Part shown: piece by piece, positions 38,804 to 39,281 of the stretch | Layout: the number at the start of each line of letters is the position of its first letter | Position numbering within the stretch: position 1 is the stretch's first letter | Assembly (NCBI GenBank): GCA_041498295.1 | Contig: JBGQIB010000023.1 | Coordinates: forward strand, 1-39,281 | DNA from: VGRW01 sp041498295 | GTDB taxonomy: Bacteria; Myxococcota_A; UBA9160; SZUA-336 | Length of the DNA: 39,281 nucleotides | Direction of reading: 5' to 3' | The notes under the pieces: model-generated | Told to the model about the DNA's origin: nothing | Databases searched by the model: none | What the model saw: the letters and a program-made list of their open reading frames with translations, nothing else | Program-made: the position numbers and the translations under genes

Positions 38804-39281
38804 GTGACTCCCCTCGACTTTCGGATCTTCGACGCGGACAACCACTACTACGAGGCCGAGGACGCGTTCACGCGCCACATCGACCCGCGCATGGCGAAGC
38901 GTGCGATTCAGTGGGGTCAGGTGGACGGGCGCAGGGTTCTATTGGTCGGCGGGAAGATCAACCGCTTCATCCCCAATCCAACGTTCGATCCCGTCGCGAA
39001 GCCCGGCTGTCTCGACCAGTTCTACCGCGGACACAACCCGAAGGGCCTGTCGATGCGCGAGCTCTTCGGCCAGCTCGAGCCGATCCGCCGCGCATACCGC
39101 GAGCGCGATGAGAGACTGCGCGTGATGGACACGCAGGGCATCGAGCGCGCATTCCTGTTTCCGACGCTCGGCGTCGGGATGGAGGAGGCCCTGCGCGCCG
39201 ATCCCGAGGCGTTGTGCGCCGCGTTTCACGCCTTCAATCAGTGGCTCGACGAGGACTGGGGCTTCGCGTACCGGGAGAGAC
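38804..39281 (+). CDS. Amidohydrolase_2 family metal-dependent hydrolase, N-terminal part (runs off window)
   Basis: The first 159 codons of a longer gene, starting GTG at 38804 behind AGGAGG and reading TPLDFRIFDADNHYYEAEDAF. DADNHYYE is the usual N-terminal motif of this TIM-barrel group (D.D.H, metal-binding). Later segments RLRVMDTQGIERAFLFPTLGVG and FNQWLDEDWGF are typical of the subgroup found with lipid and aromatic degradation genes. It probably hydrolyses or decarboxylates a catabolic intermediate. It is spaced 10 bp from the hydratase gene and should share its transcript and KstR-type control. Confidence 0.85.
   Translation, partial: MTPLDFRIFDADNHYYEAEDAFTRHIDPRMAKRAIQWGQVDGRRVLLVGGKINRFIPNPTFDPVAKPGCLDQFYRGHNPKGLSMRELFGQLEPIRRAYRERDERLRVMDTQGIERAFLFPTLGVGMEEALRADPEALCAAFHAFNQWLDEDWGFAYRER

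Larger units (their letters stand above)
1077..38810. repeat. Iterated odd palindrome GAGT(G/C)ACTC, nine exact copies in the window
   Basis: Exact copies start at 1077, 1980, 9742, 15379, 15479, 29510, 30440, 36668 and 38802. One-mismatch forms (CAGT(G/C)ACTC or GAGTGACTG) start at 1369, 10811, 19705, 24160, 28198, 31217 and 35303. The copies fall in several reading frames and across start and stop codons, so codon use alone does not explain them. Counted by eye. The coordinates mark the first and last copies, not a continuous element. Confidence 0.7.

Noticed and set aside
1..39281. tRNA, rRNA, CRISPR, integrase, transposase or phage genes
   Set aside because: None was seen: no cloverleaf-like segment, no spaced short repeats, and no transposase or integrase motif in any supported frame.

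Overview
The window is about 39 kb of very GC-rich DNA (roughly two thirds G+C) with strong G/C preference at third codon positions. It comes from a Gram-negative bacterium: it has an ExbB-ExbD-TonB set, a TonB-dependent receptor, a porin-like protein, lipobox lipoproteins, type IV pilus retraction ATPases and a PEP-CTERM protein. It also carries lipid or sterol catabolism genes of a kind common in actinobacteria: a luciferase-like flavin oxidoreductase, a CYP125-like P450, an EchA-type crotonase, an amidohydrolase_2 protein and KstR-type operators. This mix suits a deltaproteobacterial or Binatota-like lineage, but that placement is inference. No rRNA, tRNA, IS element, prophage or CRISPR array was seen. 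No gap between genes exceeds 300 bases.

Layout. 1-3.3 kb: the C-terminal part of a GT39-like membrane glycosyltransferase, converging on a RapA-like SNF2 helicase. 3.4-7.3 kb: acyl-CoA dehydrogenase, a TetR regulator with candidate operators, a small lipoprotein and the MgtE magnesium transporter. 7.5-12 kb, minus strand: luciferase-like oxidoreductase, DsbA-family protein, EthD-domain protein and two PilT-type ATPases. 12.2-17.8 kb: PEP-CTERM C-type lectin, NDH-2, a LysR/MTHFR-like pair divergent from folB, and a glutathione reductase-like enzyme.

17.8-35.6 kb is a continuous metal-homeostasis island and the most interesting part of the window. It holds a short CDF transporter, three DUF2946-like small proteins, a TonB-dependent receptor with its own ExbB-ExbD-TonB motor, and a four-gene overlapping operon of three SPFH (HflK/HflC-like) proteins with a P1B-like ATPase. 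It ends with an M23 endopeptidase, a porin-like outer-membrane protein and a ZnuA-ZnuC-ZnuB transporter. The P1B-like ATPase has APT in place of the CPC metal motif. The ZnuB permease runs in frame into a complete lipoprotein. Two DUF2946 genes, each heading an outer-membrane transporter cassette, share almost the same promoter, placed so that their mRNAs should be nearly leaderless. Together the genes could carry a metal (zinc is the best guess) across the outer membrane, through the periplasm and across the inner membrane, with a zinc-linked cell-wall hydrolase and an SPFH/ATPase module of unknown role.

35.6-39.3 kb: an 86-bp tandem repeat, aat, a small membrane ORF, then a P450 divergent from an enoyl-CoA hydratase/amidohydrolase operon. 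The P450/hydratase gap carries two sites matching the mycobacterial KstR consensus. Across the whole window the odd palindrome GAGT(G/C)ACTC recurs far more often than base composition predicts.
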